A DNA stretch of 64,000 nucleotides from Aliishimia ponticola (GCF_004803475.1 NZ_SRKY01000001.1:620001-684000); one strand, 5' to 3'. Counted from the stretch's first letter, positions 1 to 8,816 are shown. Numbers and translations are program-made. The notes: generated from the sequence alone by a model not told the origin.

Positions 1-164
1 GTCACTTTCACATATATTCCAGTCGGGGGTGGTTAAGTCACGGCATTGTCCGCGCTTTACCAATTAGGCGCCTTGCCGAAGAAAACGACGCGACGTTTTC
101 GCCTCCCCTTTCCTACTCGCCGTCAATTTACCCAAATGAGTTCGCTTTAGTTTGATTGTACATT

Positions 165-1028
165 ATGGATCGTTTTCCCATCGCATCGATAATCATTCCA
201 GCTTGCAACGAGCAGTTCGCCATCAAGCGTTGCCTCGAAACATTGCTGAAAGACGCCCGTCCCGGTGAATTCGAAATCATTGTCGTCTGCAACGGGTGCA
301 ATGATGACACGAGCCTCGTCGCGCAGGGGTTCGAGCCTTTCGGCGTCACGGTGATGGAAACGGCGACAGCTTCCAAGTCCAAGGCCTTAAGGATAGGCGA
401 CGGGGTAGCGACCCAGTTTCCACGACTGTATCTGGATGCCGATATTCATTTTACGACCGATGCCGCGCGGACTCTGGTGCAGTTTCTGTCGGATAACCCT
501 CTGGTGTTAGCAAGCTCTCCGCGCGCTACGGTGGATACATCCGCCAGTGATTTTCTGGTCCGGGCCTATTATCGCGTTTGGACCAGTTTGCCCTATTTCA
601 ACGATGATTTGCTTGGTTCCGGGCTTTACTCGCTGTCCAAGAAAGGCCGCAGCCTTTTCCAGCATTTCCCCGACGTGATTGCCGATGACGAATTCGTGCG
701 CCGGACAGTTGCCCCTAGTGAACGCCAAACATGCCCTGCGTCTTCCTTCCGCCTTTATGCGCCTCGGGATGTGCGCACCTTGGTGAGAGTGCTGACGCGA
801 GTGCGCCTGGGTCTGCGAGAATTGGATCACGAGTTCCCGAAGCTGGCAAAAACCGTCGGTACAAGCATGAAGACCACCATCCTCACCCTTATGCGACGCC
901 CAAAGCTTTGGTCCCAAGCCCCGATTTACCTTGCGCTTGTCTGCCTGGCAGAGTGGCGCGCTGGCCGGACATGGAAGCAAAGCAGGTTCATCATTTGGCA
1001 CCGTGATGAGACGAACAGGCGCGCGTAA
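165..1028 (+). CDS. Family 2 glycosyltransferase
   Basis: Probable GT-A fold glycosyltransferase transferring a sugar from a nucleotide-sugar to an unknown acceptor, likely for surface polysaccharide. The N-terminus has the family 2 opening (IIIPACNE, residues 9-16). A DAD triad at 91-93 fits the metal/nucleotide-binding DxD, and an ADDEF stretch near 173-177 resembles the acidic catalytic-base region. No membrane segment is obvious, so it is probably cytoplasmic or peripheral. I chose the ATG at 165 (287 aa) over a TTG three codons earlier; neither has a good ribosome site. The gene and its flanks are poorer in GC than the rest of the window and use more A/T-ending codons, which fits an accessory surface-sugar patch. 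Donor and acceptor cannot be told. Confidence 0.8.
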   Translation: MDRFPIASIIIPACNEQFAIKRCLETLLKDARPGEFEIIVVCNGCNDDTSLVAQGFEPFGVTVMETATASKSKALRIGDGVATQFPRLYLDADIHFTTDAARTLVQFLSDNPLVLASSPRATVDTSASDFLVRAYYRVWTSLPYFNDDLLGSGLYSLSKKGRSLFQHFPDVIADDEFVRRTVAPSERQTCPASSFRLYAPRDVRTLVRVLTRVRLGLRELDHEFPKLAKTVGTSMKTTILTLMRRPKLWSQAPIYLALVCLAEWRAGRTWKQSRFIIWHRDETNRRA

Positions 1029-1382
1029 AGAAAACCGCCTCGGCTTTTTTCAGGGTGCATCCACTTGGTGCACTGATTGCCGCGAACGCTGCACCTCGTT
1101 TTCACGCCGTATCGAGCCGGGCCGGAGACAACCCTGCCGCGCCCTTGATGTTCACGGTTGGTTGTATGCACGGCGCACGCGATCGAACAGAACCCGGCAA
1201 GAATCACCCGACGTACAAGCATAGGCTTTGAGGCGCCGAGTGGCCGGAACAGTGGACAGAAACAACTGCGCTAAATCGTCAGTGGCGAGAGCTTTCCAAC
1301 AATTTGTCGAGTGGACGATTGTCCGATTGATCGGAGCACCGCTTACATCCGCAAATGGTCGGAAAGCTGCATGTACCCATCC
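1029..1382. other. 354-bp intergenic stretch, no supported gene
   Basis: Between the glycosyltransferase and the 3' end of the convergent methyltransferase. Several short open frames exist on both strands, but none has a recognisable family, ribosome site or codon pattern like its neighbours. The string AAATGGTCGGAA occurs near 1352 and again near 1437 inside the methyltransferase end, too short to call a repeat element. No convincing terminator: the run CTCGGCTTTTTTC just after the glycosyltransferase stop has only a three-base stem. Confidence 0.5.
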
Positions 1383-2093
1383 TTATTTCGCACGTCCCGC
1401 CATGATGATGTGCTGAGTACCGACATGGCCCCGCATAAATGGTCGGAACAGCCAGACTGCGCGCTTGATAACGTCGCCGAGGGTTCTAATCCGTCTTGGC
1501 GTGGCGTCAAAATCATCAAGCAAAACTAATTCGAAACCGTTTTCCAAGAACATTTTCTCCAATTGCCAGTGGGTCAAAGGTGTGATGTGCCCAATCCCAT
1601 TGTATTGAAAGTCATCAAACATCCCAAAACGACCAGCCACAAAGAACTTAAATCGGCTATAGACGCCAGACGCATTCGGCGTCGATATTAGAAACAAGCC
1701 TCCCTGCTTCAACAACTTGCGCGCTTCACGAAACGCATTTCGTGGATTTTCAATGTGTTCCAAAACCTCAATGCAAGTGACCACGTTGAAATTCTCATCA
1801 AGCTTCTCGGCAAAGGGATGACTTAAATCACCTACCACGCATTCGAGGTCACATGTCGCCATGTCGGTTTCCAAGACAACTCCTTTGGCAGTGTTTCCTG
1901 CTGCTATCAGCCGCTTACCCCAAGCTCCACTGCCGGCACCGAGGTCTAGTACATGAAGAGGGCCAGAGACCAAATTTGAAAGAACGTTAAACAAATGGTC
2001 ATGCAAACCGACTGATGCCATTTGGATACCGCCGCTTTGGGCGGTCTTCTTTTCGAAGCTACCACTCAAAGAAAAGAAATCTGTAATACTCAT
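1383..2093 (-). CDS. Class I SAM-dependent methyltransferase
   Basis: A 236-aa methyltransferase of the UbiG/Methyltransf_11-type fold. Motif I is DLGAGSG (residues 50-56), and the post-II region has the common EVLEHI (109-114). A GGLFLISTPN strand follows, as in motif III of this superfamily. The substrate cannot be read from the sequence. With a glycosyltransferase next door, polysaccharide or glycolipid methylation is a reasonable inference only. It faces the glycosyltransferase convergently and is lower in GC than the chromosome to its right. The C-terminal third (RFGMFDDFQYNGIGHITPLT) looks like a substrate-specific segment. Alternatives include a small-molecule or quinone methylase. Confidence 0.8.
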   Translation of the reverse strand: MSITDFFSLSGSFEKKTAQSGGIQMASVGLHDHLFNVLSNLVSGPLHVLDLGAGSGAWGKRLIAAGNTAKGVVLETDMATCDLECVVGDLSHPFAEKLDENFNVVTCIEVLEHIENPRNAFREARKLLKQGGLFLISTPNASGVYSRFKFFVAGRFGMFDDFQYNGIGHITPLTHWQLEKMFLENGFELVLLDDFDATPRRIRTLGDVIKRAVWLFRPFMRGHVGTQHIIMAGRAK

Positions 2094-2420
2094 CTATGGC
2101 TCCAAATTTTGCTAAAACTAAATAAAGGTAAAGTTTACCCCTTTCTCGAACCACTTCAAGTATCTGTCTAACGCGCGGCGGGTTGACGTGGTTCGTTTGG
2201 CTTCCAGCTTCCAAAATTTTTGCATAATCAATGGAGAACCGGTCAAGGCAAACTGCGATGCAAGATCATTACGACCATGAGTCGCTTGCGGGCCCATCAT
2301 ATCAGGTTTCCCAACAATCAAAGTCCGCATATGCAGCGGCAAAGAGGGTGATAAAATGGGCGATGCCCGCGGTCATCACTCAGTTATATTGAGCGAAAAC
2401 AATAAGTTATGTGGTTGAAT
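2094..2420. other. AT-rich 327-bp gap between methyltransferase and tRNA-Arg
   Basis: Low-GC stretch upstream of the methyltransferase and downstream of the 3' end of tRNA-Arg. It holds a perfect 13-bp inverted repeat GGTAAAGTTTACC at 2127-2139, about 35 bp upstream of the methyltransferase start, which could be an operator. It also holds one short doubtful ORF (listed separately). The 3' side of a tRNA gene is the classic integration side for mobile elements, but I see no integrase and no second copy of the tRNA end here. Confidence 0.45.
2118..2342 (-). CDS. Doubtful 74-codon ORF, possible gene remnant
   Basis: Open frame lying in the same direction as, and 24 bp before, the methyltransferase. 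It opens at a TTG; the first ATG is five codons in (2330), and a stop codon lies just upstream, so it is not a longer gene cut by a single frameshift in that frame. The product has a basic, aromatic C-terminal half (QKFWKLEAKRTTSTRR, then DRYLKWFEKG) that reads like the tail of a real protein, but I recognise no family. No ribosome site. It may be a decayed fragment of a surface-polysaccharide gene or a chance frame. Confidence 0.22.
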   Translation of the reverse strand: MPLHMRTLIVGKPDMMGPQATHGRNDLASQFALTGSPLIMQKFWKLEAKRTTSTRRALDRYLKWFEKGVNFTFI

Positions 2421-2497
<77 letters not shown>

Positions 2498-2608
2498 ATA
2501 TGTCCGGGGCTATACCGGGCCTCTGATCGGGCTGCAATCTTAAAGTTGAGCCGCCCGGTCGCAAATCTGGTCCGGGCGGGCGGCCGCAAGGCTTACGGCC
2601 AGTTCGTG

Positions 2609-3829
2609 TCAGGAAAACAGCTCATGCGCGAGTTCCAATGCCTCGACCAGCACGTCGACCTCTTCACGCGTGTTGTAAAGACCAAAGCTCGCCCGGCAGG
2701 TCGCCGTAACGCCCAGATGGTCCATCAACGGCCCCGCGCAATGGTGCCCCGCGCGCACCGCAACGCCCTTCTTGTCAAGGATCGTGGAGATGTCATGCGC
2801 ATGGGCTGCGCCGTCCAACGTGAAGGAAAAGATCGCGCCCTTGCCCGGCGCGGTGCCCTGAACGTTCAGCCAGTTGAGCCCGGTCAGACGGTCCTGCGCA
2901 TAGTCCCGCAGGCTGGCTTCATGGGCGGCGATGTTCTCCATCCCCAGCCCCATCATATAGTCCAGCGCCGCGCCAAGACCGATGGTCTGCACGATACCGG
3001 GGGTGCCGGCCTCGAACTTCATCGGCGGATCGTTATATGTCACCGCATCCTTGGTCACTTCGCGGATCATATCGCCGCCCCCAAGGAAGGGCCGCATCTC
3101 TGCCATCCGTTCTGGACGGACATGAATCGCGCCGGACCCGGACGGACCATATAGCTTGTGCCCTGTCACCGCATAGAAATCCGCGCCAATATCCGCGACG
3201 TTGACCGGCATATGCACGGCGGCCTGACTGCCATCCACCAGAACCGCGACCCCGCGTGCCCGCGCCGCTGCCACGATGGGTTTCACATCGACGACGGTGC
3301 CAAGCACGTTCGACATATGGGTGATCGCGACCAGCTTGGTCTTGGGACCGATCGCGTCGATCACCGCTTGCGGATCAAGCGCGCCGTCCGGCCCCACATC
3401 GACCCATTTCAGAACCACACCCTGACGTTCGCGCAGGAAGTGCCACGGCACGATGTTGGCGTGATGTTCCATCACCGACAGAACGATCTCGTCGCCCGCC
3501 TGCAAACGCGGCATCGCCCAGGCATAGGCGACCATATTGATGCCCTCGGTCGTGCCGGAGTTGAAGATGATCTCTTCCTCCGACTCGGCTCCAAGAAAAC
3601 GCGCCACGGTTCCCCGCACAGCTTCATATTTGTCGGTGGCCAGGTTCGACAGGAAATGCAGCCCGCGATGGACGTTTGCATATTCCTCCGCATAGCCGCG
3701 CGTAACGGCATCGATCACCACTTGCGGTTTTTGCGCAGAGGCCCCATTGTCGAGATACACCAACGGCTTGCCATTCACCTGCCGCGACAGGATCGGGAAA
3801 TCCGCGCGGATTTCGGCAACATCATACAT
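2609..3829 (-). CDS. sufS: SufS cysteine desulfurase
   Basis: Group II PLP-dependent cysteine desulfurase of the SUF pathway. It takes sulfur from L-cysteine as a persulfide and hands it, via SufE, to the SufBCD scaffold. At 406 aa it matches the family. Lys225 in VTGHKLYGPSG is the PLP-binding lysine. Cys364 in RAGHHCAGP is the persulfide cysteine, at the expected position and in the short-loop context of group II enzymes. It is the last gene of the leftward suf operon and overlaps the preceding YIP1-family gene by 8 bp. Its acceptor SufE is encoded separately at 61.0-61.4 kb. A second, group I desulfurase sits at the other end of the operon, so the two probably divide labour. Confidence 0.96.
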   Translation of the reverse strand: MYDVAEIRADFPILSRQVNGKPLVYLDNGASAQKPQVVIDAVTRGYAEEYANVHRGLHFLSNLATDKYEAVRGTVARFLGAESEEEIIFNSGTTEGINMVAYAWAMPRLQAGDEIVLSVMEHHANIVPWHFLRERQGVVLKWVDVGPDGALDPQAVIDAIGPKTKLVAITHMSNVLGTVVDVKPIVAAARARGVAVLVDGSQAAVHMPVNVADIGADFYAVTGHKLYGPSGSGAIHVRPERMAEMRPFLGGGDMIREVTKDAVTYNDPPMKFEAGTPGIVQTIGLGAALDYMMGLGMENIAAHEASLRDYAQDRLTGLNWLNVQGTAPGKGAIFSFTLDGAAHAHDISTILDKKGVAVRAGHHCAGPLMDHLGVTATCRASFGLYNTREEVDVLVEALELAHELFS

Positions 3830-4409
3830 CGGGCAACACTCCCATTTGTCCGAACCCGGTCAGCATCAACAGCATGGACAGCGCCACGATGAGGCCGACG
3901 AACGTGATGAACAGCGCCAGCAAAGCGCCACCGATGGAGGACAGACCGTGCCCCACCTTGATGAAATTCAGGACGATCCACAGCGACAGCACTGTCATCA
4001 CAAGGTAATACAGCGATCCCAGCGGCGGCAGCGCAATCAGCAGCAGAACGCCAATCGCCTGCAAGGCCACGCGCACGAATTGCAGCCAGACCATCAGCTT
4101 GAGCAGCCCGGCCAAAACGCCCTGCCCGCCCACGATACGGCCCGACCATGTCAGCACATGCACGAACAGCAGCAGGCCGCCCGCCATCACCATGAAATAC
4201 AGAAACGGGCTGGTCAGAAAGGCCGGCCATTCCGGCGGCAGCGGAAACAGCGCAGCCATCGTCCCGGTCAGCACCGCATTCATCGCAGCGCCCGCGACAA
4301 GCCCCTGATAGACATCGCGCGGGGCGACATCCTGGGCCAGCACCGTTTGCGCCGCATCAGCGGGCGCGCGCAGTGTTTGTACGAAAAGCGAAGACCATGT
4401 CAGGCTCAT
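3822..4409 (-). CDS. YIP1-family membrane protein, suf operon (distal)
   Basis: A 195-aa, very hydrophobic protein with about five membrane segments, starting near residues 35-55, 65-85, 95-125, 130-150 and 160-185. Its architecture fits the bacterial Yip1 domain family. The role is unknown. It is embedded in the Fe-S operon: the start overlaps the previous YIP1 gene by 4 bp (ATGA) and the end overlaps sufS by 8 bp, so it is surely cotranscribed and probably translationally coupled. Conservation of such genes between sufD and sufS in relatives would suggest a membrane-linked part of Fe-S assembly or iron handling, but this is inference. No metal-binding motif stands out. Confidence 0.75.
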   Translation of the reverse strand: MSLTWSSLFVQTLRAPADAAQTVLAQDVAPRDVYQGLVAGAAMNAVLTGTMAALFPLPPEWPAFLTSPFLYFMVMAGGLLLFVHVLTWSGRIVGGQGVLAGLLKLMVWLQFVRVALQAIGVLLLIALPPLGSLYYLVMTVLSLWIVLNFIKVGHGLSSIGGALLALFITFVGLIVALSMLLMLTGFGQMGVLPDV

Positions 4410-4894
4410 GCGGCGACCCTGCGTTCAGTTACCCAAAGCCCCGTGCCCCAGAAGGCGACGAAGCAAAGCAGCCAAAGACTGCCGACCAAGGTGGATTGCA
4501 CACCCGCCCCGATGAAACCCAGCACAAGGCCAAGGAGCAGAAAGATCGGCGCGGCCGCCAACAGCGCCCAAAAGAGCGCGAGCCGCGCGGTATAGAAACT
4601 GCCCTGCCCGCCAAAGATCAGCGCGATGACGTGGCTGATACCGGCGATCAGGTAGAAGGCCAGCGGGGCAATCATCAACCAGCCAAGCAGCGCGCCACCC
4701 ATCATCATGTTCAGATCGCCTTCGGTCAGATGCGCCTCACGGGCGAGCCGTGGCAACTGCGCCAGAAACATCAGCGCACAGCCCGCAATAAGATAGGCCA
4801 GCACCCGGTCCTCCCGCGTGCCATCCCCCAGCAAATCGGCGACCACCAGACGGGGCCGCCGATACATGGCGAGAATTCTGCGCGAAACGCTCAT
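4406..4894 (-). CDS. YIP1-family membrane protein, suf operon (proximal)
   Basis: A 162-aa protein with a short basic cytoplasmic N-terminus and about four hydrophobic spans (residues 28-48, 55-85, 95-125 and 130-155). It belongs to the same Yip1-like group as the next gene. The two may be an ancient duplication or two halves of a heteromeric membrane unit. Its ATG overlaps the sufD stop by one base and its stop overlaps the next gene's start by four, so the sufD-yip1-yip1-sufS block is tightly coupled. Function is not known from sequence; there is no catalytic motif. Confidence 0.72.
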   Translation of the reverse strand: MSVSRRILAMYRRPRLVVADLLGDGTREDRVLAYLIAGCALMFLAQLPRLAREAHLTEGDLNMMMGGALLGWLMIAPLAFYLIAGISHVIALIFGGQGSFYTARLALFWALLAAAPIFLLLGLVLGFIGAGVQSTLVGSLWLLCFVAFWGTGLWVTERRVAA

Positions 4895-6168
4895 CAGCCG
4901 CGGCGACGACGCAACCAGCCGGACAGCCGTTCGGTGAGTTCTTCGGCGATATCCGCGTCCTCGATCTCTTCCAGCGCTTCGGCAAGGAAGGCCAGCGTCA
5001 TCAGGTCGGTCGCTTCGGCCATCGGCACCCCGCGCGAGCGCAGATAAAACAGGCCTGTCTCATCGATCGCGCCGGACGTGCTGCCATGGGAGCAGGCAAC
5101 GTCATCGGCATAGATTTCAAGCTCCGGCTTGGCGAGGAACTGGCTGTCCTCATCCAGCAGCAAGGACTGGCTGATCTGATAGCCGTCGGTCTTTTGCGCG
5201 CCTTCCTTCACAAGGATCTTGCCCTGGAACACGCCGACCGCGCCATTGCGCAGCACCTTTTTGAACACCTGACGGCTTTCGCAGTTGAGCGCGTCATGCG
5301 TTACGAAAACCGTGTCATCATGATGAAAATCGCCATCACCGACACAGGCGCCGGCCACATGGGCAATCGCGTCATCGCCCGTCAGATCGATCACGCATTC
5401 ATTGCGGGTCAACCGGCCATTGACCGTCAGCGTGAAGGATTTGAACGCGCTTTGCGTGCCCAGCCGTGCGAAAATATGCGTAGCGTCGCGCCGTTCGTGG
5501 TCGCGGCCTTGCGCACGCACATGGTTGAAGCGCGCAGTATCCGCGACATCGACCTCCATGCACTGATTGAAGCGCGCGGCGCCGGGGCCGTTTTCTAGCA
5601 GCGTCAGTTCGGCGCCTGCGTCCAGCTTGATGACATGATGCAGAACCGCGTCCGAGTCTTCTTTCGTGTGCCGATAGATGATCGAGATCGGTTTTTCCGC
5701 CTTGCCCGTAACATGGATCAGAACACCGTCGGTCGCATAGGCCGTATTCAACGCCGCCAGCGGACGGGGAACATAATGCCCCTCGCCTTCCAGCTTGCCG
5801 TAAAGGTCGGACGCCCAATGGATGTCCTGCGCATTTGCAAGGCGATCAATTTGCAAACCCGACATTTGCAAATCGCCTGACGCCGCGGCGTCAAACACAC
5901 CGTCTACAAAGACAATTTCCAGAACATCACGATTTGCAAAGAGCCGCTCTTCATCATTTGCAAATACCGCCGCACGCGGCGCATCGGGCTGAACAAGCGT
6001 CTCGGGACGGGTGTATTTCCAGTACTCGTCCCGGCGACCGGGCAGGCCCATGTCGCGCACACGCGTCAGCGCCGCTTTGCGGGCCGGATCAGACCAACCG
6101 CCGGTCGGCAGCGTCATCGCCGCAAGCCGATCTTCGGTGGTATTGGATGTGGTTGCCGGTTCGGCCAT
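4894..6168 (-). CDS. sufD: SufD, Fe-S scaffold subunit
   Basis: A 424-aa subunit of the SufBC2D scaffold that builds iron-sulfur clusters in the cytoplasm. The central and C-terminal part shows the right-handed parallel beta-helix of the SufBD family, including DDVACSHGSTSGAIDETGLFY, with the conserved Cys and His that contribute to the SufB-SufD interface, followed by YLRSRG. The start overlaps the sufC stop (TAATG). An oddity lies at nucleotide level: codons 69-112 contain five near-copies of the palindrome TTTGCAAA, encoding FAN, FAN, LQM, LQI and LAN with codons (TTT, TTG, GCA, AAT) unlike those preferred around them (see the repeat entry). The protein itself looks intact. Confidence 0.95.
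   Translation of the reverse strand: MAEPATTSNTTEDRLAAMTLPTGGWSDPARKAALTRVRDMGLPGRRDEYWKYTRPETLVQPDAPRAAVFANDEERLFANRDVLEIVFVDGVFDAAASGDLQMSGLQIDRLANAQDIHWASDLYGKLEGEGHYVPRPLAALNTAYATDGVLIHVTGKAEKPISIIYRHTKEDSDAVLHHVIKLDAGAELTLLENGPGAARFNQCMEVDVADTARFNHVRAQGRDHERRDATHIFARLGTQSAFKSFTLTVNGRLTRNECVIDLTGDDAIAHVAGACVGDGDFHHDDTVFVTHDALNCESRQVFKKVLRNGAVGVFQGKILVKEGAQKTDGYQISQSLLLDEDSQFLAKPELEIYADDVACSHGSTSGAIDETGLFYLRSRGVPMAEATDLMTLAFLAEALEEIEDADIAEELTERLSGWLRRRRG
5833..5965. repeat. Cluster of five TTTGCAAA palindromes inside sufD
   Basis: ATTTGCAA or a longer form occurs at 5833-5840, 5849-5857, 5864-5873, 5932-5940 and 5956-5965. Four hold the full 8-bp palindrome TTTGCAAA; the first is TTTGCAAG. 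Start-to-start spacings are 16, 15, 68 and 24 bp. On the coding strand they fall in two codon registers (TTT GCA AAT and TTG CAA AT), so protein conservation alone does not explain them. The same palindrome is the half-site I recall for ScfR-type acyl-CoA regulators such as PccR of Rhodobacter sphaeroides. The function here is unknown. Confidence 0.75.
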
Positions 6169-6923
6169 TACGCCACCTCCGCCAGGATATCCGCATAGCC
6201 GTTGTTTTCGACTTCAAGCGCAAGCTCGGGCCCGCCGGTCTTCACGATGCGGCCATCGGCCATGATATGCACCACATCCGGTTTGATGTGGTCGAGAAGC
6301 CGCTGATAGTGGGTGATCACAAGGAACGACCGCCCTTCGGAACGCAGCGCATTCACGCCCTCGGCCACCAATTTCATGGCATCCACATCCAGACCGGAAT
6401 CCGTTTCATCGAGGATGCACATCTTGGGCTCCAGCATCGCCATCTGAAGGATCTCGTTGCGCTTTTTCTCACCGCCGGAGAAGCCCACATTGACCGGGCG
6501 CTTCAGCATTTCCGCGTCGATCTTCAGGTCTTTGGCCTTGGCACGCACTTCCTTGAGGAAATCTGCCGCGCTCAATTCCTCTTCGCCGCGCGCCTTGCGC
6601 TGTGCGTTTACGGCTGTACGCAGGAAGGTCATGTTGCCCACGCCGGGGATTTCCACCGGATACTGGAACGCCAGGAACAGACCTGCTGCCGCGCGCTCTT
6701 CCGGTTCCATCTCAAGGATGTCTTCACCATCCAGAGACGCGCTGCCGCCAGTGACTTCATACCCGTCCTTGCCGGACAGAACATAAGACAATGTCGACTT
6801 GCCCGAACCGTTCGGCCCCATGATCGCATGAACCTTACCGTCCTCGACAGAAAGATTAACGCCCTTGAGGATCGCCTTACCTTCTTCTTCAAGTTCGACT
6901 TTCAGGTCTTTGATTTCCAACAT
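6168..6923 (-). CDS. sufC: SufC, Fe-S assembly ATPase
   Basis: ABC-type ATPase of the SufBC2D scaffold; its ATP-driven dimerisation opens the SufB-SufD interface for cluster assembly. It has Walker A GPNGSGKST, the signature FSGGEKKRNE typical of SufC (not the usual LSGGQ), Walker B MCILDETDSGLD with its D-loop, and the H-loop ITHYQRLL. There are two in-frame ATGs; I prefer the second (6923, 251 aa) because AGGAAG then has normal spacing, while the first ATG abuts it. It lies between a YbjQ-family gene and sufD, with overlapping stop and start to sufD. The length matches the family. Confidence 0.96.
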   Translation of the reverse strand: MLEIKDLKVELEEEGKAILKGVNLSVEDGKVHAIMGPNGSGKSTLSYVLSGKDGYEVTGGSASLDGEDILEMEPEERAAAGLFLAFQYPVEIPGVGNMTFLRTAVNAQRKARGEEELSAADFLKEVRAKAKDLKIDAEMLKRPVNVGFSGGEKKRNEILQMAMLEPKMCILDETDSGLDVDAMKLVAEGVNALRSEGRSFLVITHYQRLLDHIKPDVVHIMADGRIVKTGGPELALEVENNGYADILAEVA

Positions 6924-6934
6924 TTTCATCTTCC

Positions 6935-7246
6935 TTAACCGATCACGACGGCGGTGCCGGAAGCACTCACCATCAGCATATTATTGATGACCTCGTAGTC
7001 GAGATCGACACCTACGACAGCGTTGGCACCCAGATCGGCAGCCCGCTGTTCAAGTTCGTTAATCGCGATCTGCCGGGCCTTGCCGAGCTCTTGCTCGTAA
7101 GCGCCGGACCGACCACCCAGAATATCCGTGATACCTGCAAAGATATCGCGGAACACATTCGCACCAAGGATGGCTTCGCCCACGACGATGCCCTTGTAGT
7201 CGGTGATCTTGTACCCCTCGACCGAAGGCGTGGTTGTGGTGATCAT
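6935..7246 (-). CDS. YbjQ/UPF0145 family protein in the suf operon
   Basis: A 103-aa protein of the YbjQ family (DUF74, sometimes called heavy-metal-binding domain). Recognisable parts are [23 protein letters not shown] at the start, [20 protein letters not shown], the central [17 protein letters not shown], and the C-terminal [12 protein letters not shown]. The family forms small pentameric barrels, and its function is not established. I chose the ATG at 7246, preceded by GGGAGAGCAGG, over an ATG eight codons upstream. Only 11 bp separate it from sufC. Its placement between sufB and sufC implies a role in, or supply to, the Fe-S machinery, but that is context only. Confidence 0.85.
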   Translation of the reverse strand: MITTTTPSVEGYKITDYKGIVVGEAILGANVFRDIFAGITDILGGRSGAYEQELGKARQIAINELEQRAADLGANAVVGVDLDYEVINNMLMVSASGTAVVIG

Positions 7247-7272
7247 TTTCCTGCTCTCCCAAGGGGACATGC

Positions 7273-8796
7273 TTAGCCCACGGACCCTTCCAACGAGATC
7301 GCGACAAGCTGCTGCGCTTCCATCGCGAATTCCATCGGCAGTGCTTGCAGCACTTCCTTGCAGAACCCGTTCACGACCAACGCCACAGCCTCTTCTTCAT
7401 CCATCCCGCGCGAACGGCAATAGAACAGCTGATCGTCATCCACTTTCGATGTGGTCGCCTCGTGCTCCACGCGGGAGGAGTTGTTCTTCACCTCGATATA
7501 GGGAACCGTATGCGCCCCACATTTGTCACCGATCAGCAACGAGTCACACTGGGTGTAATTCCGGCTGTTCTTGGCTTTCGGGTGCATGGAGACCAGACCG
7601 CGATAGGTGTTCTGCGCCTTGCCCGCCGAAATGCCCTTGGACACGATCCGCGATTTGGTGTTCTTGCCCAGATGCACCATCTTGGTGCCTGTGTCCGCCT
7701 GCTGCATGTTATTGGCGATGGCGATGGAGTAGAACTCGCCCTGGCTGTCGTCGCCGCGCAGAATGCAGGACGGGTACTTCCACGTCACGGCAGAGCCAGT
7801 CTCGACCTGTGTCCACATCACTTTGGCCCGGTCACCCCGGCAATCGGCACGCTTGGTCACGAAGTTATAGATCCCGCCCTTGCCGTTTTCATCACCGGGG
7901 AACCAGTTCTGAACGGTGGAGTATTTCACCTCGGCATCTTCTTCGATGATGATTTCAACGACGGCCGCGTGCAGTTGCGACTGATCACGCTGCGGCGCGG
8001 TGCAGCCTTCCAAGTAGCTGACATAGCTGCCTTTATCGGCAATGATAAGGGTGCGTTCGAACTGACCAGTATTCTCCGCGTTGATGCGGAAATAGGTGGA
8101 CAGTTCCATCGGGCAGCGCACGCCCGGCGGCACATAGACGAAGGAGCCATCCGAAAAGACAGCGGAGTTCAGCGTCGCGTAGAAGTTGTCAGACACCGGC
8201 ACGACCGATCCCAGATACTTCTTCACCAGTTCCGGGTGTTCCTTGATCGCCTCGGAAATGGAGCAGAAGATGACGCCCGCCTCTTTCAGCTCTTTCTGGA
8301 ACGTGGTGCCGACAGATACGGAATCGAACACCGCGTCCACGGCCACTTTGCGCGCCTCGGCCGGCATCTCGCCCGCGCCTTCGACGCCCGCCAGAATGGC
8401 CTGTTCCTTCAAGGGGATCCCCAGCTTGGCATAGGTCGCCAGAAGTTTGGGATCGACCTCATCCAGCGATTTCGGCTTCACCTCCATCGATTTCGGGCGC
8501 GCATAGTAATACTGGTCCTGGAAATCGATTTCCGGGTAATCGACCATGGCCCAATCGGGCTCTTCCTTGGTCAGCCAGCGCTCATACGCTTCCAGCCGCC
8601 ACCGGGTCATCCACTCGGGCTCTTCGTTCTTCTCGGAAATCAGCCGCACGATATCCGGCGTCAGCCCCTTGGGGGCGTATTCCATTTCGATTTCGGTTTC
8701 CCAGCCGTATTTATACTTGCCAGCAAGCCCCTTTACGGCGTCAACGGTATCCTGTTCGACACCTTCCTTGACTTGAACATCGTCCATGGCAGACAT
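7273..8796 (-). CDS. sufB: SufB, Fe-S scaffold subunit
   Basis: Core scaffold protein on which nascent Fe-S clusters are built with SufC and SufD; it receives persulfide sulfur from SufS/SufE. The product is 507 aa from the ATG at 8796, which has AGGAGAAACGC before it; an upstream in-frame start would add 21 residues and overlap iscS. SufB hallmarks include the N-terminal [57 protein letters not shown] and the C-terminal [12 protein letters not shown]. It begins 20 bp after the iscS stop. No anomaly in length or motifs. Confidence 0.96.
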   Translation of the reverse strand: MSAMDDVQVKEGVEQDTVDAVKGLAGKYKYGWETEIEMEYAPKGLTPDIVRLISEKNEEPEWMTRWRLEAYERWLTKEEPDWAMVDYPEIDFQDQYYYARPKSMEVKPKSLDEVDPKLLATYAKLGIPLKEQAILAGVEGAGEMPAEARKVAVDAVFDSVSVGTTFQKELKEAGVIFCSISEAIKEHPELVKKYLGSVVPVSDNFYATLNSAVFSDGSFVYVPPGVRCPMELSTYFRINAENTGQFERTLIIADKGSYVSYLEGCTAPQRDQSQLHAAVVEIIIEEDAEVKYSTVQNWFPGDENGKGGIYNFVTKRADCRGDRAKVMWTQVETGSAVTWKYPSCILRGDDSQGEFYSIAIANNMQQADTGTKMVHLGKNTKSRIVSKGISAGKAQNTYRGLVSMHPKAKNSRNYTQCDSLLIGDKCGAHTVPYIEVKNNSSRVEHEATTSKVDDDQLFYCRSRGMDEEEAVALVVNGFCKEVLQALPMEFAMEAQQLVAISLEGSVG

Positions 8797-8816
8797 GCGT
8801 TTCTCCTGACTGGCGG

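Noticed and set aside
1478-1500. GAGGGTTCTAATCC, resembling a tRNA T-arm and so a possible att copy of tRNA-Arg
   Set aside because: It lies in frame within the methyltransferase, differs from the tRNA 3' end at several bases and has no matching acceptor sequence.
2127-2139. GGTAAAGTTTACC as an intrinsic terminator
   Set aside because: One-base loop and no U-run; more likely an operator or chance dyad.
5833-5965. Reading the ATTTGCAA cluster as a CRISPR array
   Set aside because: Repeat units are only 8-10 bp, spacings are irregular (15-68 bp), and the sequence encodes a conserved SufD protein; no cas genes in the window.
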